Shown here: piece by piece, positions 21,511-32,842 of the stretch
How positions within the stretch are numbered: position 1 is the stretch's first letter
Layout of the letters: the number at the start of each line of letters is the position of its first letter
Source of the DNA: Leuctra nigra
Lineage: Eukaryota; Arthropoda; Insecta; Plecoptera; Leuctridae
Assembly (NCBI GenBank): GCA_934045905.1
Contig: OW203763.1
Span: 49,514,121-49,578,120 of the forward strand
Direction: 5' to 3'
Length of the DNA stretch: 64,000 nt
The notes under the pieces: generated by a model
Seen by the model: the letters and a program-made list of their open reading frames with translations, nothing else
Told to the model about the DNA's origin: nothing
Databases searched by the model: none
Made by a program: the position numbers and the translations under genes

Positions 21511-21985
21511 TGGAGTTCCACTTCCCCATTTTTCAGAATAAGTGCCAAAGATGCGATTTTCACATGCGATTTTTCTTAAATTTGTCATCTGTAGCCTTTT
21601 TTCATAAATTGTTCATTTATTTATTTATTTCATTTATTTATCTTATTGATTTTATTTGTATAAGAAAATGATAGCCGAATGTTCGCGACCAAATTGAATC
21701 ATTTCAAGAAAGTGCTTCAGTCTACAAATGGACGAAATCAATTTGATCGTGAAAAGCGCATCTTGTCCTGACGTACAAACTCGATCGCGGGGTGCGACTT
21801 TACAATCCTAAGTTTGCTCCAACGCTGGTTACGCTGGATGCGCATACGTTGTACTGGGCAGGCTAAGGAATAAAACTCTCTATGGGAAGACAAATTCGAA
21901 CTGGCGAGAATTAAAGCTGGGCAACTTAAAAAAATAACTCTATGGTTAGGCAAAATTAAAACTTGTGAACATTTAAAAAAAAAGT
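21511..21985. other. No gene seen
   Basis: Unique sequence with an ATTT-rich tract (21618-21650). A GC-richer patch at 21760-21860 yields only a 71-aa minus frame without a domain. Confidence 0.45.
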
Positions 21986-22062
21986 GAGACCCCTGCCGGA
22001 ATCGAACCGGCGACCCCTAGCACCGCAAGCTAATGCGCTGACCACACGACCACGGAGGTAGT
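21986..22062 (-). other. tRNA-like sequence, Arg(GCG)-like pseudo-tRNA
   Basis: On the minus strand a perfect T arm (GCCGG TTCGATT CCGGC), a good anticodon arm (TTAGC/GCTAG with loop TTGCGGT) and an A-box-like GTGGTCGTGTGGTCAGCGC are present. The anticodon would read GCG, an unusual choice for eukaryotic tRNA-Arg, and acceptor pairing has at least three mismatches. I favour a pseudo-tRNA or SINE head. Confidence 0.55.
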
Positions 22063-22514
22063 AATGCTAACATGTATTTATAGTAGGGTAATGATGATAT
22101 ATACGCGCGCGTATAATATTTCGACCAATCACGGCGCGATATAGAGTGCAAGCGTTGGAGCCGACTTAGGTTTGTAAACACTCACCTCGCGTAACAAGTG
22201 TTTCACCTTCTCGCAACAGACATAGAAATGTTCTTGATTTTATTCAATAAATGGTTTTATTCCTGGACCTTCTCTTCAGTTTGGAATTGGTTCACTTGGA
22301 CTCTTGCCCTATGCTGCAAACTGATTCAATTATTCTTAAAAGTGGTATTTCAAGAAGCGAACAATCACGCAAGACTTATTTTCATTTATATTTATTCTGA
22401 ATTGAATTGAATGTTGGGTTTCAACAGTTTATACTGTATTTTGTCCTTCGAATAAATTCCTCTGATTCAATATTAAATAATTATGTCAATGTGAATAAGG
22501 ACCCGATGGTAAAT

Positions 22515-22740
22515 TATTATTATTATTGTAAATTTCCTGTAAAAACAGGATGGCTAGTGAAGGGGTGTTGAACGTACTATGTCTACAAAATTAAAACTAA
22601 TGACAAATTAAATTTACACAGAGTCAGCTCCAGTTTTGCACAAAGAAGTGGTGCTTTCTTTGGCCCAGAGTTGTTCAATTTAGTTCCTGTTCTTATAGGA
22701 AATACTATGATGTCGTCTTAAGCTTTAAGATAAATTAAAG
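22515..22740 (-). pseudogene. Possible LINE 3' end
   Basis: The minus strand has a hairpin (CCTGTTTTTACAGG) followed by an (AAT)n tail, a layout common to CR1/Jockey-type 3' ends. The upstream frame (to about 22720) gives a short LINE-like C-terminal reading (FPIRTGTKLNNSGPKKAP). Evidence is weak and similarity is by eye only. Confidence 0.3.
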
Positions 22741-23203
22741 TTAAAGGATTGGAATTTTAATACCTACTCCAGTTACCAGTAATATAAATGCTATATTTAT
22801 TATTTCAATATTTGATATACCATTGCTCTTTTTAATGTAAATAACATGAACGACTAACGTTATCTTTGTCTGCATTATATTTTTATTATTTATTGCGTTA
22901 TATGCATGTTACACACCCTGTTTTATATTTTCAGTATATTCATAATATCTTTAGTATATTTTATATTTCTATTTCTATTTTTATATTGTTTTTATTTCAA
23001 ATGCACCTCCGAACTATGGCTGATGGAGGTGCAACTCCTACTGCTATGAAATGTATAAATGAAATTAAATGGGAACGGTTTTGATTGCATTTTCTTTTTA
23101 TTAAAACACACTTTTTGGTTTGAGCCCATGTATTTGTCATATCCAGCTGCAATTATCGATGACGGCTAATGCTATCGCGCGTTGTTCGTTTGTGTTGTAT
23201 TGT
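22741..23203. other. No gene seen
   Basis: AT-rich sequence. The short frame at 22866-23084 is hydrophobic because of T-rich DNA and lacks family features. Confidence 0.4.
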
Positions 23204-23292
23204 ACGGACATTACACGGACATTACACGGACATTACACGGACATTACACGGACATTACACGGACATTACACGGACATTACACGGACATTACA
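23204..23292 (+). repeat. 11-bp tandem repeat, ~8 copies
   Basis: CGGACATTACA is repeated about eight times without interruption. Frames reading TDITRTLHGHY through it are artefacts. Confidence 0.95.
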
Positions 23293-24803
23293 CTGCTTGT
23301 GGTCGTGCCACGGACGGCTCAGGCTGCCAAGTACCTAGTCATGGCAAATAATTGGTAGCTCACATACTTCGATATTTCAGATTTCTAGTTTATGTAAACA
23401 TTATTTGAGCCGGTTTGGTCAATTTTATACTTCCCAAAAATGAGAATTAATAAGGTGGTATAATAATACATTAGAACCCAAAAATTTACATTTTTAAAGG
23501 AAAGGTCATAACTTTTAAAAATTAAGTTACTCCAATGTATAGAATAAATTTATTTTTTTCTAATTTTATCTCCTCATTTGCATTGTTGAAAAATTATAAC
23601 AATTATATAATAGACCAATGTTTAAAAAATCATAACACTTAAACAATGTTTTTTTTTTAATTGTTTATAATAAAGTTACATAGGCTATTAAGAAATACCC
23701 TAGAAATAATGAAATAGAAATAATGTGGGTCTATTTGTTTTCACACAACAATTTTTGAAGTGCAACTTTTAATTTGTTTAATTAAAAAATATTATATATG
23801 TTTTTTTAAATTATTTAGCTATGCAATAATAGTGATAATGATTCATACTCTGTGTCAAAAAATTACAATTAATTTTTAAAAAAGAGAATCAAAATCCCTC
23901 AACTAGAAGGATTTTTTTTTTAAAGTTCCAATTATTTCCAAGATTGCTGCTATGAGAGCTTAAGTTAAACTTTGCCCAAGAGGCAAGAACCACAAATACC
24001 TAGTGTACGTGCTCCTCACCAATTATTTATTTAAAAAACTAGTAGAGGTGTTACACATTTATTAAATAGAAATAGTGAACACAATTATAGATTAATTTAC
24101 TTGAGTAGTTTATTCTCATTTTTATTTTGATAAAATTTAGTGTAATGCAGTATGAAAAAGGTTTAGAACAGCACAATCTGAGACGTTGAGCTCAAACGGC
24201 TCTCATCGGCTCTCATTAGGATAATTCTTAGTTGAGTCCTAGAGACTAATACCCCGCCTTGTCCACTTAAACAAAATAACTTCTCTACTGATTATTGTTC
24301 TGATCAACAACTTATGAGTAAAAAAGAAAACTTTTTAAACTCGCCTAAACTCTGCGTTTTAAACTCATCTAAAAAACATGTTTTTAATGAAAACTCATTT
24401 GCCGTGCAATTAATCCCGAGCCAGCGGGAGAGTAACAAGAACTTTAGAAAGGAAATCACACTTTTGTAGCCAAAATTAAATTAGACAACAATAATAAAAT
24501 TACCAGATGCTGGACAGAACCAGAATGATAATGAATGATAAAAACACGAGAGGAATGGAAGGTGGGTTCTCAGGATATCAAGCAAACAACATCCAACTAA
24601 TCAATGCATTGCACATGATGAACACCCAGCAACCAAGGTATGCATGCCTTTTTGTATTTTATATGAATAATTCAATGTAAGCTGGTGAATTGGTGAATTA
24701 ATATACTCTCCGAATAATTTTTGATTTATTTACAATTATTTAACTGTGCTAATTTCATTAGACTGATTTTGGATGTAGAATTCGACTGAAAACGCCTTTG
24801 ATG
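23293..24803. other. AT-rich stretch without recognised features
   Basis: Long A/T runs, no frame over 60 codons and no clear terminal repeats. Confidence 0.5.
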
Positions 24804-24880
24804 TTATGGTGTATGGTGTATGGTGTATGGTGTATGGTGTATGGTGTATGGTGTATGGTGTATGGTGTATGGTGTATGGG
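24804..24880 (+). repeat. 7-bp tandem repeat (GTATGGT), ~11 copies
   Basis: An uninterrupted heptanucleotide array. Because 7 is not a multiple of 3 all three frames cycle, so the reading VYGVWCMVYGVW is artefactual. Confidence 0.95.
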
Positions 24881-25682
24881 TGACAAATGATTTGAATAAT
24901 AATTATTTCAACAGCGTAGGCTCTATTTTCATTTTCTCACATTTATTTTCATCGAACAAAATGGTAATGGAACTACAAACGTGCATGGAGTTTACTATAA
25001 ATAATAAAGGAACATTATTCAGGATATATAAGGATAATAAAATTAATTAATCTAACAATTTTTTTTTCTTTTTCTAAAACTCGTGACCTATCAGACTCTG
25101 TGAGATTATCGGTGGTCATAATACTCGCTGGTAAATCATTCCAATCCAGAATTGTTCGATTGAGAAAACCATGCTTCAATAGAGACTTACAAAGTTACAG
25201 TACCCTTTCAGAACCACCAGAATCACTATAAGAATCACTTAAAATCACTGTAGAGTTACTTATAGAATGAGGAAAATACAATCTTCAATTTATAAGCAAT
25301 AGTTTGGCCAATTTCGTGGTTTATATTTTTAATCATGTGGTATCACTCGAATACCCATAATGACACAAATAGTATCTTTAAACATTGTGATACCTGATGT
25401 AAAGAAGGCTATGTGCTTGTAAAGGCCAACGTATTTTTCTGAAAGTAATGCATTTATCCGAAGATTGCCACCTATTTAATCGCGTCGCTACACATACACT
25501 ACGTAACTTCAAGGTGCTGTTGTCCAGTGTCAGAACTAAAATCATGGTAGTACGAAGATATACTTTTCACACGAGTATCAAGAAGTAAAACTTTTCTGTC
25601 ATTATTATGAAGCTATACGATAGCAATATCATATGTTTAATAAAACGCTCCTAAATGTAAGTATAATTTGAGATATCAAGAG
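24881..25682. other. No gene seen
   Basis: Unique AT-rich sequence. The 5' part may adjoin the LINE fragment to its right, but I recognise no coding motif. Confidence 0.4.
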
Positions 25683-26072
25683 TTTTTTTTTGAACACTTC
25701 TTTTATTGTCACAAATAATAAATATACAATAAACACTCTTCCACTAAGTCCCTAAAAGGGACTTATCTGTGGATTAAATACAAAAAGATAATACAGTACA
25801 GTTGATATTCACATTAAATAATACAAGAAAAGAAACACAAACATACACAAAATAATATAATTCAACTTCATGTGAAAGGATCATAACCATAAGTATCAAA
25901 TTTTTTATTGCAGTGAAAAAAAAAGAATTAATTATGCAGGAGCAATTTTTTAACTAAGTCTTTTACTTGATAGTAATTTTCTAATTATCTTAAATTGCTT
26001 AATAACGTATTAAATATTGAAGGGGTTTGAAATTTAAGTGACCTTCTACCATACTTGTTGGTATGAACGGGG
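25683..26072 (-). pseudogene. LINE ORF2 C-terminus and 3' UTR, minus strand
   Basis: From 26070 downward the minus frame reads VHTNKYGRRSLKFQTPSIFN and then, after one stop, YYQVKDLVKKLLLHN and a terminal stop at 25928-25930. This matches the conserved C-terminal tail of CR1/Jockey/L2-type ORF2 (TNKYG.RS..., PSI.N, ...K..LK..LL). A 3' UTR follows with the hairpin AAGTCCCTTTTAGGGACTT (25745-25763), AATAAAAGAAGTG and an A9 tail (T-run 25684-25692). It is 5'-truncated where element C begins. It may belong to the same broad LINE group as 12538-14600, but this cannot be shown because the segments do not overlap. Confidence 0.75.
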
Positions 26073-27582
26073 ATCTAGTGGAGCGGTCGCTCCACCCAGC
26101 CAAGTCGTACTGTACAGCCAACGCATTAAGTCGTGATCAAAGCCAATGATAAAACCAGTCTTGCAAATCACCCCTCTGTATACAAATATCTGTATTTTAG
26201 GCAACTTATACTACTTCTGTGTATGACTGGTAGTCGCGATAGAGGGTAAGATTTATCACAACTAAATGCGTTGACTATACACTCACACTCACTCAACATA
26301 CCGTAAATGCCTAATAAACTGAGGAGCAGACCAAACACTTTTACTGTAAGCAACAACATGGCATTTTCGGCCTACTGGATCTTAAAATTGGAAAATCTCA
26401 CATTGTTGTGAAATGTCTTAATTTCAAGCTATGGCCCACCCCACCCCATATACCAAATTTGGGAACAACAGGTTTTGCCATTTGCGAGCTAGAAGGCCAT
26501 GAAAACAGTGAAATTATACCCCTTCTTAAAGCTATCTGATGATGATTCAGATATCAAGAAACATTGTTGACAGGGCTACAGCCTAAACGGCTAAACCGAT
26601 CGATCTGAAATTTTTACCACATGTGCACTTTTGGCGTCTGATGAAACCTTGCCCTTACGAATTTTTTGTGCCGCCATTTTGAAACCGGATGTGACGTCAT
26701 ATCTAGTAAACGGCTGGACCGATCGGAACGAAATTTGCGCCAATCGATTCAGACGGTCATCTATATGAAATATCAATAGTCGAAATATACATTTACTATT
26801 ACCGAAACCGGAAATGACGTCATAAAAATGAAAAATCAGACTTTAATCACCTCTTACTACAAAAACTACATATTCAGATGGCTCATAATGATACATAACA
26901 TTTATTTAAATACATTCTAGTGGCAGTGATTTCAGCCGCCATTTTGTTAACCGGAAGTGATGCCATATCTCGAAAACGGCTGGACCGATTGGAACAAAGC
27001 TTTCACTTTTCTTCATGGTAGTATCATTTTAAGCATTATTTAGAACGAAACGCAACTTTTCTTAGTAACCAAATCGTAAATAGCTTATTTTTTTAAAGGA
27101 ATTAGTCATTGTTGCTCCGATATGTGTTATACAGGTGTGAGATTAATCTAAAAAAAGGAGTGATATCCCCATAAAAAACACTCCGTGTAAAAATACCAGC
27201 CAAGTCTCTTCAACTATAAAAAAATATAAGAAATCTAAGAATTCAGCACTGAAAAGTAGTGATATCAAAAAATAGGCCAAGTCAAAACTTAATTTTAAAA
27301 ACCAAAATATACTTGGCGCATCGTTTTTTAGGGCATATTAGGGTATATTATATGTATATATGTAGGTAGATTTTATGTATATTTCACATCTGGCCTAAAC
27401 GTCTAATCTATCTAGGTATATTATGCACGATGCGCCAAGTATATTTTGGTTTTTAAAATTAAGTTTTGACTTGGCCCATTTTTTGATATCACTACTTTTC
27501 AGTGCTGAATTCTTAGATTTCTTATATTTTTTTATAGTTGAAGAGACTTGGCTGGTATTTTTACACGGAGTGTTTTTTATGG
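26073..27582 (+). mobile_element. Hairpin-ended composite element, copy C (subfamily II)
   Basis: A complete copy of 1510 bp. It starts ATCTAGTGGAGCGGTCGCTC then CACCCAGCCAAGTCGTA. Leader sequence resembles copies A and D but carries an extra ~130-bp segment (26130-26270). Three ACCGG(A/T)..TGACGTCAT blocks lie near 26683, 26809 and 26950. The inverted-repeat module (27165-27582) has ends CCATAAAAAACACTCCGTGT and mirrored CAGCCAAGTC, GGCCAAGTC and ACTTGGCGCATCG motifs. It interrupts the LINE fragment on its left. Confidence 0.85.
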
Positions 27583-27679
27583 TAATAAATTACTGAGCAA
27601 ACTATGTCGAGTATTAAAATGATGGGAATTTACTTGTTTGAAAGTTTCGGAAAAATAATGTTTAATGATGAATTTATAA

Positions 27680-27860
27680 GGCCCGGTAGGACCAAACACT
27701 AGTTATCTTAATTATCGGTAGCTAACCAGATTAATCCTTAGAGGCGCTATTCGCGTAGGACCAAACAAAAACGGCACACTAACTATGGATTAATCTGAGC
27801 CCTCGTCTGGAGGTGGATTAGATCCCTAACAATCGATAGTTAAATATTCAAAAAGGCCAC
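27680..27860 (+). mobile_element. TAA-flanked MITE (GGCCCGG family), copy 3, right end lost
   Basis: TAA (27677-27679) precedes GGCCCGGTAGGACCAAACAC. Interior CGCGTAGGACCAAACAAAAA is shared in reverse with 39130-39264. No matching right terminus is visible, so the copy is probably truncated. Confidence 0.6.
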
Positions 27861-28638
27861 CCCCTTGTTTGAATGTCGTCGTATTTAGTCTTTCTGTCAC
27901 ATTTATTGAGGTTTTAAACTGATATTATTCCCGTTTTCTACATTCTAATTGTTCTAGGCCTTGTTCCGTTGGTTATTTTGTACATTTTGTGTGAAACAAA
28001 CTTAAAAAACGTTGAGAAAGTAAAGGTAAACAACTTTACAGGTTATGGCTACCTAGATCTGTCAAACTGCAGACATAGGTTTGCACTGTTTTGAAAGCAA
28101 TATTGCCGTTTGCGTATATAAATAATGGGATATGTATTAGGAAATATCACTACATAATTCATTAGAAGTAGTAGTCAAATATATTTGTAGCCAGGAAGTC
28201 TTTGAAATTTGTTTCGGAGTGGATTGTGTGTATCGACATCGATCAACGATAGTTTCGATAGCTCATTTCCTTTGCTCTGAATTTACCTTGTGATTATTTT
28301 CATTGAGGTGAGAGTAGTGGAGTGCATAGGTAAAGAAATACGTTAATCTAGTGAAGCGGTCGCTCCACACAGCCAAGTCGTACCGTACACTCACAGTCAC
28401 TCAACATACCGTAAATGCCTATATAAACTGAGGAGCAGACCAACTACTTTTACTGTAAGCAACAACATAGCATTTTCGGCCTACTGGATCTCAACAATGG
28501 AAAATCTCTCATTGTTGGGAAATGTCTTAATTTTGAGCTATGGCCCACCTGACAACATATACATCACGCGAAAACAATTAGTCATGCCGTTTACGACCTA
28601 GAGGGCAGTGAAAATCGTGAAATTACACCGCTTTCATC

Positions 28639-28720
28639 TGCTGCTTCTTCTTCTTCTTCTTCTTCTTCTTCTTCTTCTTCTTCTTCTTCTTCTTCTTCTT
28701 CTTCTTCTTCTTCTTCTTCA
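28639..28720 (+). repeat. (TTC)n microsatellite in element D
   Basis: About 26 uninterrupted TTC (CTT) repeats at the site where copy A carries (GAT)n. Confidence 0.97.
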
Positions 28721-29399
28721 GATTCCCGAAAAAGTTGCTGTCACCGCCACAGCCTAAACGGCTGAACCGATCAACCTGAAATTATTACCACATATGCACT
28801 TTTGGCGTCTGATGATACCTTGCCTCTTATAAATTTTTTGTGCCGCCATTTTTAAACCGGAAGTGACGTCATATATAAAAAACGGCTGGACCGATTAGAA
28901 CGAAATTAGCGCCATTCGATTTAAATGGTCATCTATATGAAGTATGTTACTAAAAAATATTATTTCTTATTTTCTTAACCGGAAGTGACGTCATAAATTC
29001 GCAATATTTAGCTTATTTCATCAAATTATACTTTAAATACACATATAATTAACTTACATTGTAACATAGACAATACAAAATTATAATTTCAATACACACC
29101 GGAAATGGCGGCAGGAACCACTAAATGAAACCGGAAGTGACGTGATATATTGAAAACGGCATGACCGATTTGACGGAAATTAGCGCGAATGAATTCAGAA
29201 GGTCATTCATGAAGTATCAACTAGATAAAACTAGATTGTTTTCTTATTACCTTACCGGAACTGACGTCATAAATATGCTAAATGACGTCATTAATATGCT
29301 AAATGTCACTAAATTCACCACTATATACTTTTAAACTTTTTTATACTTTTTTATACTTTTTTTAACAGTTATAAATAATTATAAATTCAAGATTGCAGT

Positions 29400-29546
29400 T
29401 GCAAGGTCGGCATCAGTTGTGGACTGACGATCAAGGAGGCGGTGAAAACAGTACACCTTGAGAGAGAGTCTAGTGTTTGTTGTCTTGATAAAATGACATG
29501 TAAAGATGTATAAATGTTAAATATATAAACAAGTATATATTTCACA
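29400..29546 (+). repeat. Left LTR
   Basis: 147 bp, TGCAAGGTCGGCATCAG... to ATATTTCACA. It is about 5 bp shorter than the right LTR because of a small indel near 29520 and differs by a few substitutions. No primer-binding site follows; the next bases are inverted protease-end sequence. Confidence 0.92.
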
Positions 29547-30516
29547 TGGTGGATAATGCAGGAAAAGTCTTCTTGACTTCTTCTTGGCTCATAGGATTGA
29601 TCTGTTTAACTGTATTGATCTGCTTTACCAAATTCAGACTTCTAATTGCTGGTCTGCCTAGTAACGAATTGCCAACATTACTGACAACATAAATGTCCTG
29701 GACAGAAACATTACTTTTTACACACTCGCTTGAAATTGACCTTTACAATCCAAGGTTGAACGTCCTGGACCTAACAGTGTCTTCGTAGGTGGACTTAACA
29801 CTTGCCTTGGAAACTTGGAAGTGAATTCTTCCTCTGAGATTACTGTGACATCGGCGCCAGTGTCTATCTTGAATTGAATTGGCTTACCGTTTACTTTAAC
29901 TGTCACAATCCATGGGTCATCTGAATGATCCGCTTCTACTGTCCCTAGATACGCTTCAGGTTGCTCGGATTTGGCTTCCACCTCGTGTAGATTTGACGGC
30001 ATCTTCCTACTGCGACAATGCTTCTCAAAATGTCCTACAACATTGCAGGCTCGACATTTAATATCTTTTGCCGGACAAACTCGTATTGGATGAGATGGCG
30101 TACGACCACATCGGGAACATCGATCTGACGCTTTGCTACTCCCACTATAGTTGTTGTTCTTGCTCGACGGCTGGAAACGTTGGTGTTGACGGACACCAGA
30201 GGATTGCTGATAATTAGACTTGCTTGACTTGACAGCGTCAATATTAACATCACTACTTAAACCACGCAAAACCTTTTGCTGACTCTTGATATCCTCATTA
30301 ACACGAACTTTATCAATAGCCTTTTGTAATGTTAAATCAGCAACCATTTGCAAATGTTCAGATAATTTTGTATCTTTGAGTCCAACTACTAATCTGTCTC
30401 TAATTAGTTCCTCTTGCATCACACCGTAAGCACAATGCTTTATCAAAGTATAGAGTGAAGTGATGAAATCCGCTGCTGACTCGCCTTCCTCTTGAATACG
30501 ACGGTGAAACTTAGCT
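29547..30516 (-). pseudogene. Gypsy gag (partial)-protease, truncated both ends
   Basis: A 279-codon minus frame (29718-30557) whose first codons lie in LTR sequence; element-derived gag starts about residue 14. Gag capsid-end sequence (EEGESAADF, residues 23-31) is followed by two zinc knuckles: CX2CX5HX4C (147-161) and CX2CX4HX4C (168-181). The aspartic protease motif is DTGADVTVI (232-240). A stop follows residue 279, but homologous sequence continues in another frame to about 29550 (with DIYVV and GRPAI motifs), so a one-base frameshift is present. The gag N-terminus (roughly half of gag) and everything after the protease are absent. The normal role is capsid/nucleocapsid and polyprotein cleavage. 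This copy is broken. Confidence 0.88.
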
Positions 30517-30663
30517 AATATATACTTGTTTATATATTTTATTAAACATTTATACATCTTTACATGTCATTTTATCAAGACAACCAACACTAGACTCTCT
30601 CTCAAGGTGTACTGTTTTCACCGCCTCCTTGATCGTCAGTCCACAACTGATGCCAACCTTACA
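30517..30663 (-). repeat. Internal LTR, inverted, 3' end clipped
   Basis: Reverse complement of the LTR from TGTAAGGTTGGCATC to ...AAGTATATATT. The last five bases (TCACA) are missing, and it joins gag sequence at a TATATT-like overlap, suggesting a microhomology joint rather than an integrase-made end. Confidence 0.92.
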
Positions 30664-31083
30664 TCCCCCTTTGGGCATCGTAACGCTTCGGCTTTCTTCT
30701 TATTCTGCTTCTTGAACAAAGCGCCTGTTCAGTAATTGCTTCAGTGCCTTGTTCAGTACTTCCTTCTTGTTCAGTACTTTCTTCAGTCGTCGAACTTGGT
30801 TCACATTGATTGAGATGGATTCGGTTCCTGCGCATTATCCCCTGCGAGGTCTCAATGTTGATTGATCGTGGAGCAGTACTGTTTGACACCACGTGGCCAT
30901 ACCTCTTCTGATCGGTCACATAGACTTTTGAGCCTAACTCCAATGGTAGTAGTTCTCTTGCTCGATGTCTACGATCGTGATTCTCTTTTTGTTTTCTCTT
31001 GAGGTTATTCTCAACCTGCCTCCACTTCTCCTCATGCTTGGTTGATGGATAAAGTCGCTCCGGTGCTGACGGTAAAGTTGTAC
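30659..31083 (-). pseudogene. Integrase C-terminal fragment, inverted copy
   Basis: The minus strand encodes the last ~140 residues of the integrase (from TTLPSAPERLYPSTK to RRKPKRYDAQRGM). It is nearly identical to the end of the plus-strand ORF; visible differences include H for D, L for P and S for P. No catalytic residue lies in this part. The apparent start codon is in non-homologous junction sequence at 31084-31090. Confidence 0.9.
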
Positions 31084-31085
31084 AA

Positions 31086-32842
31086 AGCAAGCAAGTCTGT
31101 CCACAGCTCCTACATTGATGTTTTATGATGTAAATCGACCAGTTCGAATCACCAGCGACGCCTCGTCATTTGGACTAGGTGCAGTGTTGGAACAAACTGA
31201 TCAAAATGGTGAGTGGCATCCTGTTGCATATGCATCACGAGCACTTACTGCAACAGAGACAAGGTATGCACAGATTGAGAAAGAAGCTCTGGGGATCGTC
31301 TGGTCTTGTGAGAAGTTTCAGAATTTTCTGTTGGGTAAAGAGTTTCATGTTCAAACCGACCACTTACCACTATTACCGATTTTGCAGCAAAAGCCACTGA
31401 GTGATTTATCGCCTAGATTGCTCAGAATGCGTTTAAGAATGATGAAGTTTTCGTTCACAGTTTCACATGTCCCAGGTAAATACCTGTTTACTGCAGATGC
31501 TCTGTCTAGAGAACCAGTAGGAATCGCTTCTGGCGAGTGTGTCCAGCTCCAGGAAGAAATAGAGGACTGTGTGGATCAAATAATCAGCGAACTTCCAGCT
31601 TCAGATGAGCGTCTACAAGAGATCAAACGCGAACAAGAAGCCGATCACACCTGTGTGCAGTTGGTCCAGTACGTCAAGAATGGTTGGCCGCACAAGAACG
31701 ATCTCGTACCAGCGTGTGTACCTTTCTACCAAGAACGAGGAGACATGACTGTTCAGCATGGTCTTCTAATGAGAGGTAAGAGATTAGTCATACCTGTTAG
31801 TCTGCGAAAGACTATTTTGCAGAAGATACATGAAGGTCATCTGGGAATCAACAAGTGCAGAGAACGCGCCAGAGAGTCTGTCTGGTGGCCGCAGATTGGA
31901 CAGCAAATCCAAGGCCTAGTATCCAGCTGCCAGATCTGTATGGAGTTTCGGCAGAATCATGCCGAACCGATGATATCAACACCTCTGCCAGACCGAGCTT
32001 GGCAGAAAGTTGGCATGGATCTGTTCGAAATAAATGGAGTAAACTATTTGTTAATCGTCGATTATTATTCAAGATTTCCAGAAGTGTTGTTGCTGAATAA
32101 GACAACAAGTAGTTTTGTGATTCAACGAATCAAATCAGTATTTGCAAGATTTGGAATACCTGAGGTTGTCATGTCTGATAACGGACCTCAGTTTCGTTCG
32201 GATATGTTCCGAGAATTTGCAAAATCATGGGGATTTAGTCATGTTACAAGCAGCCCGAGATTTCCCCAATCTAATGGAATGTCGGAGAGGATGGTGAAAA
32301 CTATCAAGTCTATCTTACAGAAAGCTGAAGACCCGTACCTTGGTATTCTTGCCTATCGTACGACACATCTAGCTTCAGGTCGCAGCCCAGCTGAGCTGTT
32401 GATGAGACATGAGTTACGTACAACTTTACCGTCAGCACCGGAGCGACTTTATCCATCAACCAAGGATGAGGAGAAGTGGAGGCAGGTTGAGAATAACCTC
32501 AAGAGAAAACAAAAAGAGAATCACGATCGTAGACATCGAGCAAGAGAACTACCACCATTGGAGTTAGGCTCAAAAGTCTATGTGACCGATCAGAAGAGGT
32601 ATGGCCACGTGGTGTCAAACAGTACTGCTCCACGATCAATCAACATTGAGACCTCGCAGGGGATAATGCGCAGGAACCGAATCCATCTCAATCAATGTGA
32701 ACCAAGTCCGACGACTGAAGAAAGTACTGAACAAGAAGGAAGTACTGAACAAGGCACTGAAGCAATTACTGAACAGGCGCTTTGTTCAAGAAGCAGAATA
32801 AGAAGAAAGCCGAAGCGTTACGATGCCCAAAGGGGGATGTAA
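31086..32842 (+). CDS. Gypsy RNase H-integrase polyprotein (pol fragment without RT palm)
   Basis: An open frame from a Met at 31115 gives 575 codons; the homologous reading begins earlier, in-frame from 31086, at KQASLSTAPTLM. RNase H spans about residues 1-130 with acidic residues D15, E57, D82 and D128. The integrase H2C2 finger is H239, H242, C272, C275. The DDE core is D302 (GMDLF), D355 (MSDNGPQF) and E391 (NGMSERM). The C-terminus is basic. It lacks the RT fingers and palm, so it could not copy RNA. RNase H would degrade the RNA strand and integrase would join cDNA ends. The stop codon overlaps the right LTR start. A native promoter or gag start is absent upstream, so expression is doubtful. 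Confidence 0.92.
32829..32837 (+). promoter_or_regulatory. Polypurine tract
   Basis: AAAGGGGGA sits directly before the right LTR (TG at 32838), the normal position for plus-strand priming. Its inverted copy precedes the internal LTR as well. Confidence 0.8.

Noticed and set aside
18637..21588. Minus-strand open frames up to 182 codons in the ACGTG minisatellite
   Set aside because: They are periodic His/Thr/Arg readings present in several frames at once, a consequence of a stop-poor repeat whose length is not a multiple of three.
23120..23351. 72- and 60-codon frames with TDITRTLHGHY repeats
   Set aside because: Generated by the 11-bp tandem repeat.
31855..32108. Frames of 81-86 codons on both strands inside the integrase
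   Set aside because: Shadows of the intact integrase reading frame.
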